Positions 62,921 through 64,000 of a DNA stretch of 64,000 nucleotides are shown here, piece after piece (within the stretch, counting starts at the first letter, position 1; every line of letters begins with the position of its first letter). The position numbers were made by a program, and so were the translations under genes. Below the pieces are notes generated by a model that was given only the letters and a program-made list of their open reading frames with translations, was not told the origin of the DNA and searched no databases. The DNA lies in assembly GCA_037446355.1 (NCBI GenBank), contig JBBIIT010000002.1, positions 66,846 through 130,845 on the forward strand, given 5' to 3'. The DNA comes from Roseiarcus sp037446355 (GTDB taxonomy: Bacteria; Pseudomonadota; Alphaproteobacteria; Rhizobiales; Beijerinckiaceae).

Positions 62921-63685
62921 CTATGATTCTGATTTTCTACTGAGTTCGTTGGCAACTTGATACAAGGCAGCAAACGCGGTCAATGCGGTCGCTTTGTTAC
63001 ACCGCCACCCCGTCCGCGCCGCCTTGCCGGGATGCAAGAGATTGCGCGCATCGCGCGCAAGCTGCGCTAGTTTCGCCGCATCGTCACTTATCGACCCCGT
63101 AGCAACGGCGGCCTCAACAAGTTCGCCAAGCAACATCTCATCCGGTGATTTTTTCTTTGTCTTCACCGCGGCGTTTTGTCTTTCAAATCTTATCGATTGT
63201 TTGACTTCCCACAGCAACACAGTTTCTAAGGCGACCGCGGCAAATGTAGTCGCTCCGAGCCATTCGTTCGCGCCAAAGTCGATCCACGCAGCCCGGACCC
63301 GATCTTCGATTTCGAAGCGCAAATCTTCATTTTTCACGAACGGAAATTCGGGTTGCGGAGGTGGTAGCGCGTCTGGGCAAATCATCATCAGACGACGTAT
63401 GCGTTCGACCGCGTCCTTACCTCCCACGTCCGGCACCGGATAAGTCCCATGCAGACTCCACGCCGGAATTGCAGTCGCCAGGGCCGCACGACATCGTTCG
63501 AATTCGACGTAGTCGCGCGACGCGAGCGTGACAAACTCCTTTGGCAATTGTTCGAGCAAACCAAGAAGCGCTCGGACCTGGACGTGCCACCGGTGATCGA
63601 TTCTCCGAGAATCTAGATCGACCTGCATAGGCGGGAACATATCGTCGATGGCCTCGACGATAACGCGCGGCGTAACACTCTGCAT
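62921..63685 (-). CDS. Hypothetical protein with possible HEPN-like domain
   Basis: This 254-residue protein has no family I can name with confidence. The C-terminal half is helical and ends with RDARNLLHPGKAARTG, where Arg 211 and His 218 give an R-x6-H arrangement like the HEPN ribonuclease motif. Preceding helices (TFAAVALETVLLWEVKQ) and the RCNKATALTAFAALYQVANEL end fit an HEPN/DUF4145-like bundle. Genes of this type are often accessory. It sits between copies of a repeated motif, so it may be acquired DNA. A true RNase role is not shown. Confidence 0.65.
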   Translation of the reverse strand: MQSVTPRVIVEAIDDMFPPMQVDLDSRRIDHRWHVQVRALLGLLEQLPKEFVTLASRDYVEFERCRAALATAIPAWSLHGTYPVPDVGGKDAVERIRRLMMICPDALPPPQPEFPFVKNEDLRFEIEDRVRAAWIDFGANEWLGATTFAAVALETVLLWEVKQSIRFERQNAAVKTKKKSPDEMLLGELVEAAVATGSISDDAAKLAQLARDARNLLHPGKAARTGWRCNKATALTAFAALYQVANELSRKSES

Positions 63686-64000
63686 TGCCCAATCTCGATT
63701 TAATGTAACGTTCGGGCGTTGTTTGCCCTCTCGAAAGCTTTACGCGCAGACGGACACGGGTCAAAAGGCACGGAATGTTGACCCAACTGTCCCACGTTTG
63801 CTAAAATGCGCAAGAGTTGTCTAACCGCCGCCCGCGCATTCCCCCACATTCCGGCGACAGTGCACACAATTGACTTGCGACAGGGCGCACGCCAAGCGTC
63901 ACGGATACAGTATCCGCAACTCCCAATCTCCTCATCGCGTCTCCAACAGGCGGCAGTTCCGATTGAAGCTGGGCGCCTCTCGCATCATGGGGTAGCCCCC
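63686..64000. other. Intergenic end region of accessory character
   Basis: No coding frame with support is visible here. The stretch contains the motif copy at 63,848 and several C-rich tracts. It may be the remains of a mobile element end, or a promoter area for genes outside the window. Confidence 0.4.
63848..63865 (+). repeat. Second copy of the TTCCGG(T/C)GACAGTGC motif
   Basis: ATTCCGGCGACAGTGCAC matches the minus-strand motif GTTCCGGTGACAGTGCGC at 62,882-62,899 in 15 of 18 positions. The two copies flank the HEPN-like gene in opposite orientation. Confidence 0.55.

Noticed and set aside
62176..62943. A 255-residue plus-strand frame over the NTF2-like gene and the following repeat
   Set aside because: It is out of frame with the NTF2-like gene, Arg-rich and lacks a domain; its end reads through the inverted repeat.
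62858..63865. Intact insertion sequence at the right edge
   Set aside because: No transposase or direct target repeats are visible; only motif copies remain, so I report repeats rather than an element.

Overview
The window is a GC-rich bacterial chromosome segment from an alphaproteobacterium, most likely of the order Hyphomicrobiales (Rhizobiales). The gene content points there: Irr, a class I lysyl-tRNA synthetase, Usg, DUF1491, tandem phasins, PdhS/DivJ-type sensor kinases, a TTAA-N7-TTAA (CtrA-type) site, and the order ppsR-maf-aroE-coaE-dnaQ-secB. The genus cannot be fixed from sequence alone. Almost all of the window is housekeeping chromosome. No tRNA, rRNA, CRISPR array, prophage or intact insertion sequence was seen.

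Region 1 (1-11,600) looks like the replication-origin region. A leftward block (hemJ, rho, chorismate mutase, tyrC, chaC) and a rightward block (ppsR, maf, aroE, coaE, dnaQ) diverge from a gene-free, AT-rich stretch at 6,921-7,397. That stretch carries a perfect CtrA-type site and a near-consensus DnaA box. ftsE (truncated by the window edge), ftsX, plsC and an unknown gene lie at the left end; secB follows dnaQ in the opposite direction.

Region 2 (11,600-18,500) holds envelope genes (an SGNH/DUF459 protein and an MltB-like transglycosylase) and the fabA-fabB-fabI operon, which diverges from the iron/heme regulator irr. A coiled-coil membrane protein overlaps the 3' end of irr.

Region 3 (18,500-31,000) holds an orphan CoxL-like molybdenum hydroxylase subunit, a TPR plus tubulin-tyrosine-ligase-like protein, a DMT exporter, gamma-glutamyltranspeptidase, hisC, a 907-residue PdhS-like kinase and two phasins. 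A TGC-rich palindrome that could be a PhaR operator lies between the kinase and the phasins.

Region 4 (31,000-50,000) holds serB/miaA, ligA, cfa, a GNAT plus RLAN/RimK ATP-grasp pair, mmsA with a divergent LysR regulator, prmA, lysS, a DUF1007/NicO metal-transport pair, an extensin-like lipoprotein, and a coupled cluster of a DivJ-like kinase, a peptidoglycan-binding protein and DUF1491.

Region 5 (50,000-64,000) holds sufE, a TraB/GumN protein, hisE-coaA, hemN behind a FixK/FNR-type box, rplY-pth, a YggS-type protein, rpmB, a thiolase, hslVU, usg, a slipin and an NTF2-like protein. The last 1.3 kb looks accessory: one unknown gene with an HEPN-like motif sits between copies of a repeated motif (core TTCCGGTGACA) that resembles insertion-sequence end repeats.

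The most noteworthy signals are the putative oriC with its CtrA site, the related one-mismatch sites upstream of both sensor kinase genes, the bacterial TTL-like ATP-grasp protein, the orphan molybdoenzyme subunit and the accessory right edge.
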